From: Iodidimonas nitroreducens | GTDB taxonomy: Bacteria; Pseudomonadota; Alphaproteobacteria; Sphingomonadales; Rhodothalassiaceae | Reading direction: 5' to 3' | Assembly (NCBI GenBank): GCA_000710935.1 | Contig: BAYV01000015.1 | Coordinates: 1 to 64,000 of the forward strand | DNA length: 64,000 bases | Part shown: positions 53,359-63,586 of the stretch, piece by piece | Position numbering within the stretch: position 1 is the stretch's first letter | How the letters are laid out: each line of letters starts with the position of its first letter | Translations under genes and position numbers: made by a program | The notes under the pieces: generated by a model | What the model saw: the letters and a program-made list of their open reading frames with translations, nothing else | What the model was told of the DNA's origin: nothing | Databases searched by the model: none

Positions 53359-55176
53359 TCAGACTCGGATCTGCTTTACGAAATTATCGGCAGCACCACC
53401 CAGGGTCTTGAAATCATGGCCCAGATTGGTGATCACGACCAGAAGTTCTTCTGAAGCGGCACCATTTTCACTGGCGGCTTTGGTCATCTGCTCAACCTTT
53501 TCCGAGAATCGATCCGTTTCCGAGGCAGCCAATTCAACGGTTCTGGCGATTTCCTGCGTGGCTGCGGCCTGTTCTTCAACGGCAGAGGCAATGGCCGAAG
53601 CACTTTCTTCCGCCTTGCCGATCATATCTTTGCTCATCACCATCCGCTGCACCACATTATGGGTCAGCGATTGCACCTGATTGATCCGCTCCCCAATATC
53701 ATTAGTGGCCTTGGCCGTTTGCGCCGCCAGATTTTTCACCTCGCTGGCCACCACGGCAAAGCCCCGCCCGGCTTCGCCTGCACGCGCTGCCTCGATGGTG
53801 GCGTTCAAGGCCAATAGATTGGTCTGATCGGCAATATCATTGATGAGGGTGACGATCTGACCGATCTGATGAACCGAGTCTTCAAGCGTTTTGACGGTTG
53901 TGGATGCCTCATCTGTTGCCGAAACCGCATCCGTTACATTGCGCGAACTATGATGAACCTGCTGGGATATTTCCTCCACTGATGCCCGCATTTCCTCGGC
54001 AGCGGCTGAAATCACCTGAATATTGTCCAGAACCGCTTTCGATGAGCCAGACAATTCCCGGCTCCAGGAATGATTGTCTGATGCCCGGTTCTTCATGCCC
54101 TTGGCACTTTCTTCAACTTTACGTGCCTGATCTTCAAGACCGCGCATCAGGTTCGAGACTGTTTCATCGAAATGGGAGGCAAGGCTATTGCGCTCGCTCG
54201 CCGCTTGTTCTTGCCTTTTTAGCTCGTTCTCGCGACCTTCGGCTTCCCGGCGGGCTTCGGCTTCCCGGGCGGCGGCGGCCTGTTCCTCAGCCTTTTGTCG
54301 ATTAGCTTCCTGCTCGGCACGCAGGCGTTCGGTTTCCACCTGAGCCGCGCGGAAGGATGAAAGCGCCGTGGCGATGCCGCCCAATTCATCACCCCGCGCC
54401 AGGGCCCCAATATCAAGGGATTGATCGCCATCGGCCACCCGAACCGTTGCCGCAGCAATCGTGCGTGTGCCCTTCACGACTTCACGCCCCACAACAAAGG
54501 ACGCCCCCAATAAAAGCAAGCCGATCAAAAGGCTGATCACGATCAGATTACGCAAAGTATTTGCCGCATTATCCTGCGCCATGGCCGCATTGGCATCTGC
54601 ATTGCCAACGCTGGATGCAACAAGTTCTTCAACCGTTTGCGAAACCCGATCCCCCAAAGCCCCAAAAGGGGTGAGAAGGGATGCAGCGCTGGCAAAATCG
54701 ATTTCGAGCATAGCCGAGACGACCGCCAGCGCATCGCGATAGGATTGCAATTCCACCGCCACCTGTTCCAATTGAACAGCCACAGCTTCACCATCCGGTG
54801 TTTTGGCCAAAGCTGCCAGACGATTTTGCACCTGACCGATATCGCCCGCCACCTCTTCAATTTCCGCAGGATCAACCCCCGGCTCTCCGGCGGCTGTCGC
54901 GGTCATGAAGCGATAAAGGCGGGTTTCAGCCGTTTTGAAATCGCTGCCGATATCGCTCACCATAACGCTGCCCTTCAAACCGCGCGTGATGATTTCACTC
55001 ATGATCTGATTGCTTGCGGTCAAGGCCTGCACCGCGATGCCGAGAATGAGACCAATCCCCAAAAGCGCAAGGATCGGAGCCATCGCAAATTTTGCCGCAA
55101 ACGGCCAGTTCCTGATGGATCTCCAGCGCCTTGGGCCCATTGGTCCGGGGGATTTATCTTGCCCAGTCATCATCAT
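53359..55176 (-). CDS. Methyl-accepting chemotaxis protein
   Basis: Transmembrane chemoreceptor (605 aa). N-terminal helix (about 28-52), periplasmic four-helix-type sensor region (about 53-205), second helix ([21 protein letters not shown]), HAMP domain, a highly charged Ala/Glu/Arg coiled coil (about 282-330), and the signalling hairpin [20 protein letters not shown] followed by [18 protein letters not shown]. It starts 15 bp after the TonB receptor gene and is the last gene of a yfiR-like/TonB/MCP operon, implying that it reports on the same ligand. No CheR-binding pentapeptide is seen at the C-terminus. Confidence 0.92.
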   Translation of the reverse strand: MMMTGQDKSPGPMGPRRWRSIRNWPFAAKFAMAPILALLGIGLILGIAVQALTASNQIMSEIITRGLKGSVMVSDIGSDFKTAETRLYRFMTATAAGEPGVDPAEIEEVAGDIGQVQNRLAALAKTPDGEAVAVQLEQVAVELQSYRDALAVVSAMLEIDFASAASLLTPFGALGDRVSQTVEELVASSVGNADANAAMAQDNAANTLRNLIVISLLIGLLLLGASFVVGREVVKGTRTIAAATVRVADGDQSLDIGALARGDELGGIATALSSFRAAQVETERLRAEQEANRQKAEEQAAAAREAEARREAEGRENELKRQEQAASERNSLASHFDETVSNLMRGLEDQARKVEESAKGMKNRASDNHSWSRELSGSSKAVLDNIQVISAAAEEMRASVEEISQQVHHSSRNVTDAVSATDEASTTVKTLEDSVHQIGQIVTLINDIADQTNLLALNATIEAARAGEAGRGFAVVASEVKNLAAQTAKATNDIGERINQVQSLTHNVVQRMVMSKDMIGKAEESASAIASAVEEQAAATQEIARTVELAASETDRFSEKVEQMTKAASENGAASEELLVVITNLGHDFKTLGGAADNFVKQIRV

Positions 55177-55191
55177 GCTAACCTTGCTCTT

Positions 55192-57237
55192 TTACCAATG
55201 GAACGATGTTTGCAGATAAACCTGCCGTTCGGCAGCATCCACTTGGCTGGGACGATGGGTTTTACTGTCAAACGCAACCGCCGACAGGGTCACTTTCCAC
55301 CAATCGGTGATGTCATAAGAGGCCTGACCCGAAAGGGTGAAAAAATCATCCACACGATCAAGAGTGAGACCACCCCCCGCATTGGGCACGATCCGATCCG
55401 AAGAGGATACGAATTGGCCATAAAGATCGATGCTGAAGCCATCGAGGCTATAACCGCCATGCAGATTGACCTTGTGCTTAGGCGTCGAACGCTCGAATTC
55501 CAGACCCACAAAGCTCACACCCTGGGAAAAAAGGTCGAATTTGTCATTCACATCAATGAAGGCGTAATTCACACCCCATTGCAGATTATCTTTTTCCCCT
55601 TTGAATTCCAGTTCAACGCCCACCTGCTCTGATGCGCCCACATCAACGGGCTGGGAAACGAAAAAGGGCGGATTGACAAAGCTGGGCGCAAAATTCGCCA
55701 CCGCCACGTTTTTCGACAAGGATGTGTAGAACAGATTGGCCTTGAAGCTGGACAGCAACATGGGCAATTGCCGCTCGACACCTATATCATAGCCTTCGGT
55801 GATGCTGGCCCCCAGATCGGGATTTCCGGTGACGAAAAAGCTGGTGCCCGGCAAAGGCCCGGGGCCCACGCCCACCGCCGCAAATTCGATAAGGCTCATC
55901 ATCTTCACCCCACGCGCCGCCGACAGACGCAGCGAGGTATCGGCATCCGCCCGCCACACAAGGCCCGCATTATAGGAAATTTTGGTCAGAGCTTTGTCGA
56001 AATCGTCATTGGTCAGCGGAAAGCCGGGAATTTCATCACCAGAGCGCTAGAAGTCGATGGTATCGACCCGGCTGCTGCCAACAAAATTGAGATTATCGGC
56101 AATCTGCCAATCCCACATCCCGCTGATCGCCAGAGAATCGAAATTCGCCTTCACCCCTTCGCCAATCGGGCTGGCCGGAAAATCGCCCCGAAACACATTA
56201 TGGCGATATTCTCCAAAAATGCGGAAAGCGTGATTATTGCCGATTTTAAAGAGATCTTCGACCTGCGCCACCAACACTTCATTTTCGTAATTCAGGGCTC
56301 CAAAGCCCGTCACCACGGTTTCATGATCCAATGCATTGAAATACATATTGGCTTTCAAGGTGCCGATGGAACTATCGCGCAAATATGAGCCGCGCAAAGA
56401 CCATGTTTCCACATCGGGTGTGGCTCCGGAAAAAGTGGGAACCACAGACGCGCGCTCGGTCGATGACCATGAGCCTTCAAAGCCGATTTCAGATTTCGCA
56501 TCGAGCCTGAACTGCCCGCGCGTGCTGAAGGCGCTGGTCGTGGGATCAACCTTTGGAATGATGCGCGGCGCCTCACCGGCATCAAAGGCTTCGGCATCGA
56601 GATAGCTGCCCGAAAGGGAAATGCCGCCGGATTTGAAACGCTTGGTCAAAACACCGGACACTTCCTTGCTTTCCTGAGTGCCCGCAATAAAGCGCACATC
56701 ATTCACATCATCATGCATCGGGTTATAGGTAACGATATTGATCACCCCGATGGCCGCATTGAAACCGAACAGGGCTGTATTGGGGCCTTTCACAACCTCG
56801 ATCTGACGGATTTCCGCCATCTGCACCGGAATGGCATTCCAAAAAACCATGCCGAAATGATCGGAATAAACCTGACGGCCATTGACCAGAACCAAAAGGC
56901 GCGGATTATAGGGGGAATTAAACCCCCGCACCGAAACATCGGCACCTTCAGTTGTCCAGCGGATCACATCGATCCCCAGAACATGGCGCAAGGCATCGGG
57001 GATATTGGTGGCCCCGGTGCGGGCGATATTTTCTGAAGTGACGATTTCCATGGGAACCGGCACATCGGAACCGCGTTGGGGCTTGCCTGTGGCCGATGTC
57101 GTGACCGGCTCGCCAAACAGCATTTCAAGGGACCCGTAATCAACAGACTGAGCCGCCGCCATCTGGCTATTACTGATCGCCAGAACGGACACACAGGCAG
57201 TGAGAGCGTATTTTTTGAATTTAAGCATATTAGTCAT
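55192..57237 (-). pseudogene. TonB-dependent receptor interrupted by one in-frame TAG
   Basis: Outer-membrane receptor (about 680 codons). Signal peptide (KKYALTACVSVLAI...MAAAQ), plug domain (SDVPVPMEIVTSENIARTGA, DVSVRGFNSPYNPRLLVLVN, IEVVKGPNTALFGFNAAIGV), then a beta-barrel ending in LQTSFHW. Codon 397 (minus strand, 56049-56047) is TAG, after VDTIDF. The same frame continues without other stops: RSGDEIPGFPLTNDDFDK and ISYNAGLVWRADADTSLRLS, ordinary barrel sequence. So it is a single amber substitution, not a frameshift. It may be a recent pseudogene, a sequencing error or read-through. Genes on both sides in the operon are intact. Confidence 0.88.
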
Positions 57238-57260
57238 CCTGCAAACTGATGTGAACCGGC

Positions 57261-57788
57261 TCAGATTTCTTTGATGAGCATGAGAAAGGCCGAACCAAAG
57301 CTCGTTCCGGTTGCCTCGGCGGCAGCCTTATTGACCAGAATTTCAACGCGCGGCGCAGAAGAAACCCCCACCACGCAGGCACCGCCTTCAACACAGGCCC
57401 GATCCGACGAAACGGTAATCACCGCTTTGGATTTTGCTTCAGCCGCAATAGCGGGGAGAAATGCCGTTGTTTGATCGGCCACAAAGGCGATTTTTGCCCC
57501 CGCCAAAGCGGAAAGATCGCCCGCTGGCAGCAATCTGGGCACGAGCTTTGATTTTCCCGCTGCGGGATTGGCGGTGAGGAAGGCAAAAATGGCATCAGCA
57601 TCGCTTTTGGATGCCCCATTCCCCGCATCATAAATGATGGCGGTATCAAGGGAGCCCGGCGGCAGATCGCTAACGAACGACAAGGCGCGCGTTGCAACCT
57701 GAAGATCTTTTTCGCTGGTGGCCAATGCCTGCGAAGCAAGGCAAGTGCCAAGAACAAGCGAGAAAACCAAGCTCAGGGCTTGGCGCAT
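57261..57788 (-). CDS. YfiR-like periplasmic protein (DUF4154)
   Basis: Exported protein (175 aa from ATG 57788; signal peptide MRQALSLVFSLVLGTCLASQ ALA). The pattern ADQTTAFLPAIAAEAKSKAV, ITVSSDRACVEGGACVVGV, PRVEILVNKAAAEATGTSFG, with a C-terminal LMLIKEI, follows the YfiR/DUF4154 fold. In Pseudomonas, YfiR is a periplasmic repressor of the diguanylate cyclase YfiN; here the partner is more likely the chemoreceptor two genes downstream. Two cysteines (ACVEGGAC) may form a disulfide. First gene of the operon; TonB gene starts 23 bp later. The family assignment is by pattern only. Confidence 0.72.
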   Translation of the reverse strand: MRQALSLVFSLVLGTCLASQALATSEKDLQVATRALSFVSDLPPGSLDTAIIYDAGNGASKSDADAIFAFLTANPAAGKSKLVPRLLPAGDLSALAGAKIAFVADQTTAFLPAIAAEAKSKAVITVSSDRACVEGGACVVGVSSAPRVEILVNKAAAEATGTSFGSAFLMLIKEI

Positions 57789-58119
57789 TGGCCGTCCACC
57801 CCGATAAAGATCAGAAAATGTTCCCGTGGTGGCATCAGTCATGCCGCCCCTCCCGCTCTAATGATTTATCACAATGTTGTGAGATTGATCATTCGCAGGG
57901 AATTCCTAAAAACTTCTTAAAATACGTGCATTACAATACGCTTAATGACATTATTTTTGTAAATATTGCAGAATATACGCAATATTTAGGTGAAAAATAA
58001 CCTCAAGGAGATAATAGATATATTCATAATTGCAGAAAGACTAATCAGCCATTGCAACTTTAAGAAGTTTATTTTTGACGCGCCCACGCTCCGGCATCTT
58101 CCGCGCCATGCCCGCTCTT
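57789..58119. other. AT-rich intergenic region upstream of yfiR-like gene
   Basis: A 331-bp gap, AT-rich from about 57855 to 58075, with ATTTATCACAATGTTGTGAG near 57860 containing the partial inverted repeat CACAAtgTTGTG. It should carry the promoter of the yfiR-TonB-MCP operon. No gene or known operator is visible. Confidence 0.5.
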
Positions 58120-59460
58120 TCAATCCGCTTCACGCTGAAAATCATAAACCGGCCCCAGCCCCAAAAGGCCGGTCAGTTCATCAAGAGCCGTGCGGCTTTC
58201 ATCCAGCAAATGCGGATCGCGCAGATCATCGGCTGACAAACGATCCCGATAATGGCGATTGACCCAAGCGGATAAAGCATCGATGCGGGCCTCATCCAAA
58301 ATCACTCCGGCCCCCAAAGCATCACGTTCGGCCTCGGTCAACACCACCCGCAGGCGCAAGCAGGCGGGCCCGCCCCCATTGCGCATGCTTTGCCGTACAT
58401 CCAGATACTGCGCCGCGCCGATCACTTTGTTTTGCGCCAATAAGCGATCCACATAGGCTTTGGCGGATGGCGTTTCCGCCACCTCCATCGGCAGGATCAG
58501 GGTCATCCCCGGTTCATGAGGCAGGCTGAGAAGCTGGGAATTGAACAGATAGGATTTGACAGCATCCTTCAGGCTCACCTCAGCGGCGGGAACCCTGATG
58601 AAGGAAAAATCAATCGCAGGCGCGGCTTTCGCCAAATTTTCCTCCAAAGCCGCAGGATCGGCAAAAGCCTGTTCATGATAGAAAAACACTGGTCCGTTCG
58701 ACACCGCAACCACATCATTATGAAAGGCTCCGGCATCGATCGCCACCGGATTTTGCTGCACAAACAGCGCCGATTTCACCCCATGCTGGCGGGCAATGGC
58801 TTCAGATGCCTCACGTGTTTGCCGGGCCGGATAGCGCTTTGGTGCGCCATCGCGGGAAAAGGCTTGGGCCCCATAAACAAACAGATGCAATCCGGGCTGA
58901 TCATAAGCGCTGGAAAAGCGATTATGATTGGCCGCCCCCTCATCCCCCATATGCGGCGAGGATGGCAGAGCCGGATGATGACCAAAGCGCGCACCTTCAG
59001 GGAAAATCGACTGAAGCACCCGCGCCGTCACCGGATGTTCGATGGACCGATGAAACATCGCCACCAGATTGGCCGGGGTGATATGCAATCGGCCATCATG
59101 GCTATCGGATGAGGGGGTGATGGTGGCGGCATTGGCGGTCCACATCGCCGAGGCGGAACTGAGATTGCGCACCAATTCCGGGGCGGTGGCGATGGCCCGC
59201 TCCAATATCTGCTGATCGCTGCCCGAAAACCCAAGCCTGCGTAATGTTTTGATATGCGGGCGTTCATGGGGGGGCAAAATCGCCTGCCCCAGCCCCATTT
59301 TCATCAGGCTGCGCATTTTCTCCAGCCCCTGCAATGCCCCCTCGCGCGGGTTGGAAATTTGCAAGGCATGGCTTTGCGCCGCCTCATTGCCATAGGATAA
59401 TCCTGCATAATTATGGGTTGGGCCCACCAGCCCATCGAAATTGAATTCCCGAGCAACCAT
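58120..59460 (-). CDS. astB: N-succinylarginine dihydrolase
   Basis: Second step of the arginine succinyltransferase pathway: succinylarginine to succinylornithine, CO2 and ammonia (446 aa, normal length). Family motifs: EFNFDGLVGPTHNYAGLSYG, NPREGALQGLEKMRSLM, MWTANAATITPSSDS, FHNDVVAVSNGPVFFYHE, and the catalytic Cys in NGGGPACLRLRVVL. Last gene of the ast operon; it begins 2 bp after astD. Confidence 0.97.
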   Translation of the reverse strand: MVAREFNFDGLVGPTHNYAGLSYGNEAAQSHALQISNPREGALQGLEKMRSLMKMGLGQAILPPHERPHIKTLRRLGFSGSDQQILERAIATAPELVRNLSSASAMWTANAATITPSSDSHDGRLHITPANLVAMFHRSIEHPVTARVLQSIFPEGARFGHHPALPSSPHMGDEGAANHNRFSSAYDQPGLHLFVYGAQAFSRDGAPKRYPARQTREASEAIARQHGVKSALFVQQNPVAIDAGAFHNDVVAVSNGPVFFYHEQAFADPAALEENLAKAAPAIDFSFIRVPAAEVSLKDAVKSYLFNSQLLSLPHEPGMTLILPMEVAETPSAKAYVDRLLAQNKVIGAAQYLDVRQSMRNGGGPACLRLRVVLTEAERDALGAGVILDEARIDALSAWVNRHYRDRLSADDLRDPHLLDESRTALDELTGLLGLGPVYDFQREAD

Positions 59461-59462
59461 GA

Positions 59463-60980
59463 TCAGGCCTTTTCCTGCTTGATACCCTTTGGGGGGGCGG
59501 ATGCACTGAGCCGATCCTCGTCCTGTTCAAGGCTGGCAACGGGATAAGCACAATAATCCGCCGCATAATAAGCGCTGGGGCGATGATTGCCGCTGTCGCC
59601 GATGCCCCCGAAAGGCGCCGCCGAGGAAGCGCCGGTGAGCGGCTTGTTCCAATTCACGATGCCTGCCCGGGCGCGAGCGTGAAAGCGATCATAAAGGCTG
59701 CGATCATCCGATAACAGCCCGGCGGCCAGCCCAAAGCGGGTTTCATTGGCGCGGTCGATGGCAGCATCGAAATCAGCCACCCGGATGATCTGCAAAACCG
59801 GACCGAAGATTTCATCGTCATCGGGCGCGGTGATGGGGGTGCTATCAATCAGGCCCGGGGCGAGAAAGGCATCGCCGCGTTCCAGCCGCACCGGTGGGCG
59901 GATCGCCCGCCCCCCCGCTGCCAGAAGCCTGGCGCTTTGATCCAGCACCCGATCCGCCGCCGAAGCATTGATCACCGGCCCCATAAAGGGTTCGGGGGTT
60001 TCATCCCATGCGCCGATGATGATCCTGTCCATCAGCGCCACCAGCGCATCGATCACCTGATCCCCTTCTGAACCGAACGGTAAAATCAGGCGACGGGCGC
60101 AGGTGCAGCGCTGGCCCGAGGTGATGAAAGCCGATTGAATGATCACCGAGGCCGCCGCCTCCAGATCCGCCACATGGCTCACGATCAGAGGATTATTGCC
60201 GCCCATTTCCAGTGCCATGATCTTGCCCGGCTGGCCCGCCACCTGCCGATGCAGGGCCTTGCCCGTGGGCACACTGCCGGTAAACAAAATACCGTCCACA
60301 TCCTCATGCGCCGAGAGCGCCATGCCGGTTTCCCGCGCCCCTTGCACCAGATTGAGCACGCCTTCGGGCAGGCCCGCTTCCTGCCAGATCGCAAGCATCA
60401 ATCCGGCCACCGCCGGGGTTTGTTCGCTGGGTTTGAAAACCACGCTATTGCCCGCAATCAGCGCCGGTACGATATGGCCATTGGGCAGATGGCCGGGGAA
60501 ATTATAGGGGCCAAACACCGCCAGCACCCCATGGGGCCGATGCACCAGCTTTTGCCGCACGCCATCATGGGTGCTGCTGCGCGCGCCGGTGCGTTCATGA
60601 TAGGCGCGGATCGAAATGGCGATTTTAGCGGCCATCGCCCCGGCTTCGCCCAGGGCATCCCATAAAGGCTTGCCGGTTTCGGAGGCGATCATCCGTGCCA
60701 GCCCTTCCTTGCGCTCCGCCAAAAGCGCGCCGAAACGCTCGATCACCACCAGCCGTTCGTCCAAGGATTGCGCCGACCAGTGGCGAAAACCAGCACGCGC
60801 CGATTTGACCGCCCGGTCCACATCATCGGCATTTGCCTGCTGGCCCTGCCAGATCACCGTGCCATAGGCGGGATCATGGCTTTTCAATAAAGGCCCATTG
60901 CCCGGCACCCATGCGCCATCGATATAATTACAGCCCTGTGTACTGCCCAGTGTACTGCCTTGTGTACTGCCTTGTGTCAT
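59463..60980 (-). CDS. astD: N-succinylglutamate 5-semialdehyde dehydrogenase
   Basis: Aldehyde dehydrogenase of the AST pathway (505 aa). Signatures FGPYNFPGHLPNGHIVPALI, catalytic Glu in LEMGGNNPLIVSH and Cys in SGQRCTCARR. The N-terminus is unusual: MTQGSTQGSTLGSTQG from a 12-bp tandem repeat precedes the normal start region CNYIDGAWVPG. A C-terminal extension is Glu/Lys-rich. Lies between astA (54 bp upstream) and astB (2 bp downstream). Confidence 0.96.
   Translation of the reverse strand: MTQGSTQGSTLGSTQGCNYIDGAWVPGNGPLLKSHDPAYGTVIWQGQQANADDVDRAVKSARAGFRHWSAQSLDERLVVIERFGALLAERKEGLARMIASETGKPLWDALGEAGAMAAKIAISIRAYHERTGARSSTHDGVRQKLVHRPHGVLAVFGPYNFPGHLPNGHIVPALIAGNSVVFKPSEQTPAVAGLMLAIWQEAGLPEGVLNLVQGARETGMALSAHEDVDGILFTGSVPTGKALHRQVAGQPGKIMALEMGGNNPLIVSHVADLEAAASVIIQSAFITSGQRCTCARRLILPFGSEGDQVIDALVALMDRIIIGAWDETPEPFMGPVINASAADRVLDQSARLLAAGGRAIRPPVRLERGDAFLAPGLIDSTPITAPDDDEIFGPVLQIIRVADFDAAIDRANETRFGLAAGLLSDDRSLYDRFHARARAGIVNWNKPLTGASSAAPFGGIGDSGNHRPSAYYAADYCAYPVASLEQDEDRLSASAPPKGIKQEKA
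60930..60977. repeat. 12-bp tandem repeat at the astD start
   Basis: Four units, minus-strand ACACAAGGCAGT twice perfect, then ACACTGGGCAGT and ACACAGGGCTGT. It encodes TQGS/TLGS repeats immediately after the start codon. Confidence 0.92.
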
Positions 60981-61034
60981 GCCTTCTCGTCTTTCCTTAT
61001 CCTATCCGTCTTGCCAAGCATTCCGATCCATGGC

Positions 61035-62108
61035 TCATTTTTTGCCGCTTCTGGCCTTATTGAGGGGGGCGATCATCAAGGGATCGCCGATCTTCACCCC
61101 CAAAACCCGCGCGGCTTCGGGCGGCAGGATGATCCCCTCATGATCCGCCTGCGCCTGTTCCTGCGTTTGCACCACCGGCACCGCCAGCATCCGCACATCG
61201 GGCCATTGAAGGGACGCCACCAGCATCATGGGCGGTTTTTGTGGTTCGCCATCCTGCTGACTGCTGATCCCGGCCAGATGCACCCGCCGGGCCTTGCGCA
61301 AGGTGCGAATATCGCGCACCGGCACTTCATAGCAGGGGCCGCCATCGAAAATATCCACCGCCCCCGCCGCCCGGAAGCCTTCTTCGGTCAAAAGCCGCAC
61401 GGCCCCCCGGGCATCATCATGGGGCTTGCCGATCACATCCTGGGCTTCCTGGGGCAAAAGATTGGTATAAATCGGGAATTTCGGCATCAGATCGGCGATG
61501 AACTGGCTGTTGCCCATGCCATTGATGCGATCCGCATCATGAAAATCCATGCCAAAAAAATGCCGCCCAATCGCCTCCCAGAAAGGCGAGCGCCCGGACG
61601 CATCGGTCCAGCCGCGGATTTCCGCCATGATCTTTTGGGAAAAGCGCTCGGGGAAAGCCCCGATCATCAGATAGCGCGCCTTTGACAATAAAGCCCCGGT
61701 GGCCCCTTTTCGATAATCGGGATGAAGGAACAAGGTGCCCAATTCGGTGGTACCCGCATAATCATTCACAAGCTGCAAAAGCTTCGTATCCACCTTCATA
61801 TCGGGATTATGGCTCAGTTGCGTCAGATGCAGGATGCGGTAGCTGTAAAAGGGCTTGCTATGGCCCACAGAGGCAAAAATCCCCGAGGTTCCAACAACCT
61901 TGCCGCGCTCCACATCTTCCAGAACAAACAGATAATAATCATCGCCATCAGGCCCCGAAGCGCTGGCAAAGCTTTTCACGGATTGCTCGATCTTGCTCGC
62001 CAGAATCTCCCTGTCGGGCGGCAGGGTGGTAAGCCCGCCGCCGGTCGATAGCGCCAGTTCATAAAGATCATCACCATCCAAAGGCCGGGCCGGGCGCAAA
62101 AGCAGCAT
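61035..62108 (-). CDS. astA: Arginine N-succinyltransferase
   Basis: First step of the AST pathway, transferring succinyl from succinyl-CoA to arginine (357 aa). LLRPARPLDGDDLYELALST, TGGGLTTLPPDREILASKI, LFLHPDYRKGATGALLSKAR and FGMDFHDADRINGMGNSQFI are typical. It begins 2 bp after the M20 peptidase stop and precedes astD by 54 bp. Confidence 0.95.
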   Translation of the reverse strand: MLLLRPARPLDGDDLYELALSTGGGLTTLPPDREILASKIEQSVKSFASASGPDGDDYYLFVLEDVERGKVVGTSGIFASVGHSKPFYSYRILHLTQLSHNPDMKVDTKLLQLVNDYAGTTELGTLFLHPDYRKGATGALLSKARYLMIGAFPERFSQKIMAEIRGWTDASGRSPFWEAIGRHFFGMDFHDADRINGMGNSQFIADLMPKFPIYTNLLPQEAQDVIGKPHDDARGAVRLLTEEGFRAAGAVDIFDGGPCYEVPVRDIRTLRKARRVHLAGISSQQDGEPQKPPMMLVASLQWPDVRMLAVPVVQTQEQAQADHEGIILPPEAARVLGVKIGDPLMIAPLNKARSGKK

Positions 62109-62110
62109 GA

Positions 62111-63409
62111 TCAGGCCCCCTCCCCAATCAGCAGATCATCAAAAGCCCCATGGGCGAAGCCAAAGATGATGAGAGCCGATAAGCGGGCGCGTTCGGCGAA
62201 GCTTTCCACCAGCACATATTCATCGGCGCTGTGAATATCACCGCCGCGCACCCCCAAAGTATCCACATTGGGCAAGTTTGCGGCCGCCAGATTATTGCCC
62301 TCGCAACAGCCGCCGGTGGCGCGATAGGAAATCCCGATATCCATAGCCTCGCCACAGGCGCTGACAATATCAAACAGCGCCTGATTGCGCGGGCCGATGG
62401 GCTTGGGCGGACGGTTGAAATCGCCATGAAGGCTGACCTGAAACCCTTCCCGGGCACCGATATCCTTGCTGATCGCCATGAGCCCTTCGCGCACCCATTG
62501 GGCATCCGCATCACTTTCCACCCGAACATTAAAGCGCAAAACAGCGCTATCAGGCACGATATTGGGGGCCGCGCCGCCCGCAATCACCGCCGGATTGATG
62601 GTCACCCCCGATCTTTGGCCATTCAAGGCATCAAGCTGGGTGATCAATTCGGCCATCATCACCACGGCATTGCGACCAAGGGCAAATTCGCGCCCGGCAT
62701 GGGCCGCCCGCCCCCGAACGACAAAGCTGAAATTGCCCGATCCCTTGCGCGCCCCGGCCAGGGTGCCATCGGCCAAAGCCGGTTCATAGGTCAGGCCAAT
62801 CCGGGCGAAAGCCGCCCGTTCCGCCAGATAGGCCGCCGATCCCAAAGAGCCGATTTCCTCATCGGCGCTGATCAGCACATCCCAGCCGAAATCACTGAAG
62901 TCAAAATCTTCCCACGCCCCGGATCGTTCCACCGCCAAAAGGGCGTGCAGCATCACGATCAATCCGCCCTTCATATCCGCAACACCGGGGCCGTTCAGGG
63001 TTTGATCATCCAGCCAGCGCGGGGTTTGAAAGGGGTGATCGGCGGCAAAAACCGTATCGATATGACCGGTGAGCAAAATCCTGCGCGGGGCCTGTGGGCG
63101 AATGCTGAACAACCGGCATGGCCCCAGTTCCAATGATTGATCCTCGCCTTTCAGGCTGATCATGCGAACCGGCGACAAGGGCAAAAGGGTGCAATCGGCC
63201 CCGGTTTTGGCAAAGGCGTCCTCAAGCGTTTCGCCCATGCGCCGAAGGCCATCGAGATTGCCGCTGCCGCTATTGATTTTTGACCAGGCAATCACCTGAT
63301 CAACCATCGCCGCCTGCTGGCCATCCAGCCATGAAAAGGCATCGGCATGGCGCTTTTTGATCTCAAAAAGCCGGTCGGAAAGCACAGCATTCATCGTCTG
63401 TGGGGTCAC
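62111..63409 (-). CDS. M20 peptidase/amidohydrolase at head of ast operon
   Basis: M20 family zinc hydrolase (about 432 aa). Metal motifs TGHIDTVF, GPGVADMKGGL, SADEEIGS, and the terminal GGDIHSADEYV. Start is uncertain: GTG 63409 follows GGAG by 6 bp, but ATG 63394 and longer starts to 63466 are possible. Its fixed position before astA, 2 bp away, implies an AST-pathway step. The normal final enzyme AstE (M14 family) is absent from the window, so it could release succinate from succinylglutamate. That is inference. Confidence 0.88.
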   Translation of the reverse strand: MTPQTMNAVLSDRLFEIKKRHADAFSWLDGQQAAMVDQVIAWSKINSGSGNLDGLRRMGETLEDAFAKTGADCTLLPLSPVRMISLKGEDQSLELGPCRLFSIRPQAPRRILLTGHIDTVFAADHPFQTPRWLDDQTLNGPGVADMKGGLIVMLHALLAVERSGAWEDFDFSDFGWDVLISADEEIGSLGSAAYLAERAAFARIGLTYEPALADGTLAGARKGSGNFSFVVRGRAAHAGREFALGRNAVVMMAELITQLDALNGQRSGVTINPAVIAGGAAPNIVPDSAVLRFNVRVESDADAQWVREGLMAISKDIGAREGFQVSLHGDFNRPPKPIGPRNQALFDIVSACGEAMDIGISYRATGGCCEGNNLAAANLPNVDTLGVRGGDIHSADEYVLVESFAERARLSALIIFGFAHGAFDDLLIGEGA

Positions 63410-63586
63410 AAAACACTCCATATCCCAAGCCATCGGCCCGTTCATGATCGCGCAAAGCCCATTCATAGGGAAAAAGGCAAAAGCAGAACAATCACAAAGG
63501 CGTTCTTTCCAGATGCGACCCCGAAGATAAGGACCTATCCGCGCGGCCCACGAATGAGCCGACCGGGGCGCGCCCCCGCGGGCTGA

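Noticed and set aside
55192-55959. Separate small outer-membrane protein gene starting at GTG 55959
   Set aside because: It is in the same frame as the upstream receptor and continues its barrel after the TAG; it has no signal peptide or ribosome-binding site.
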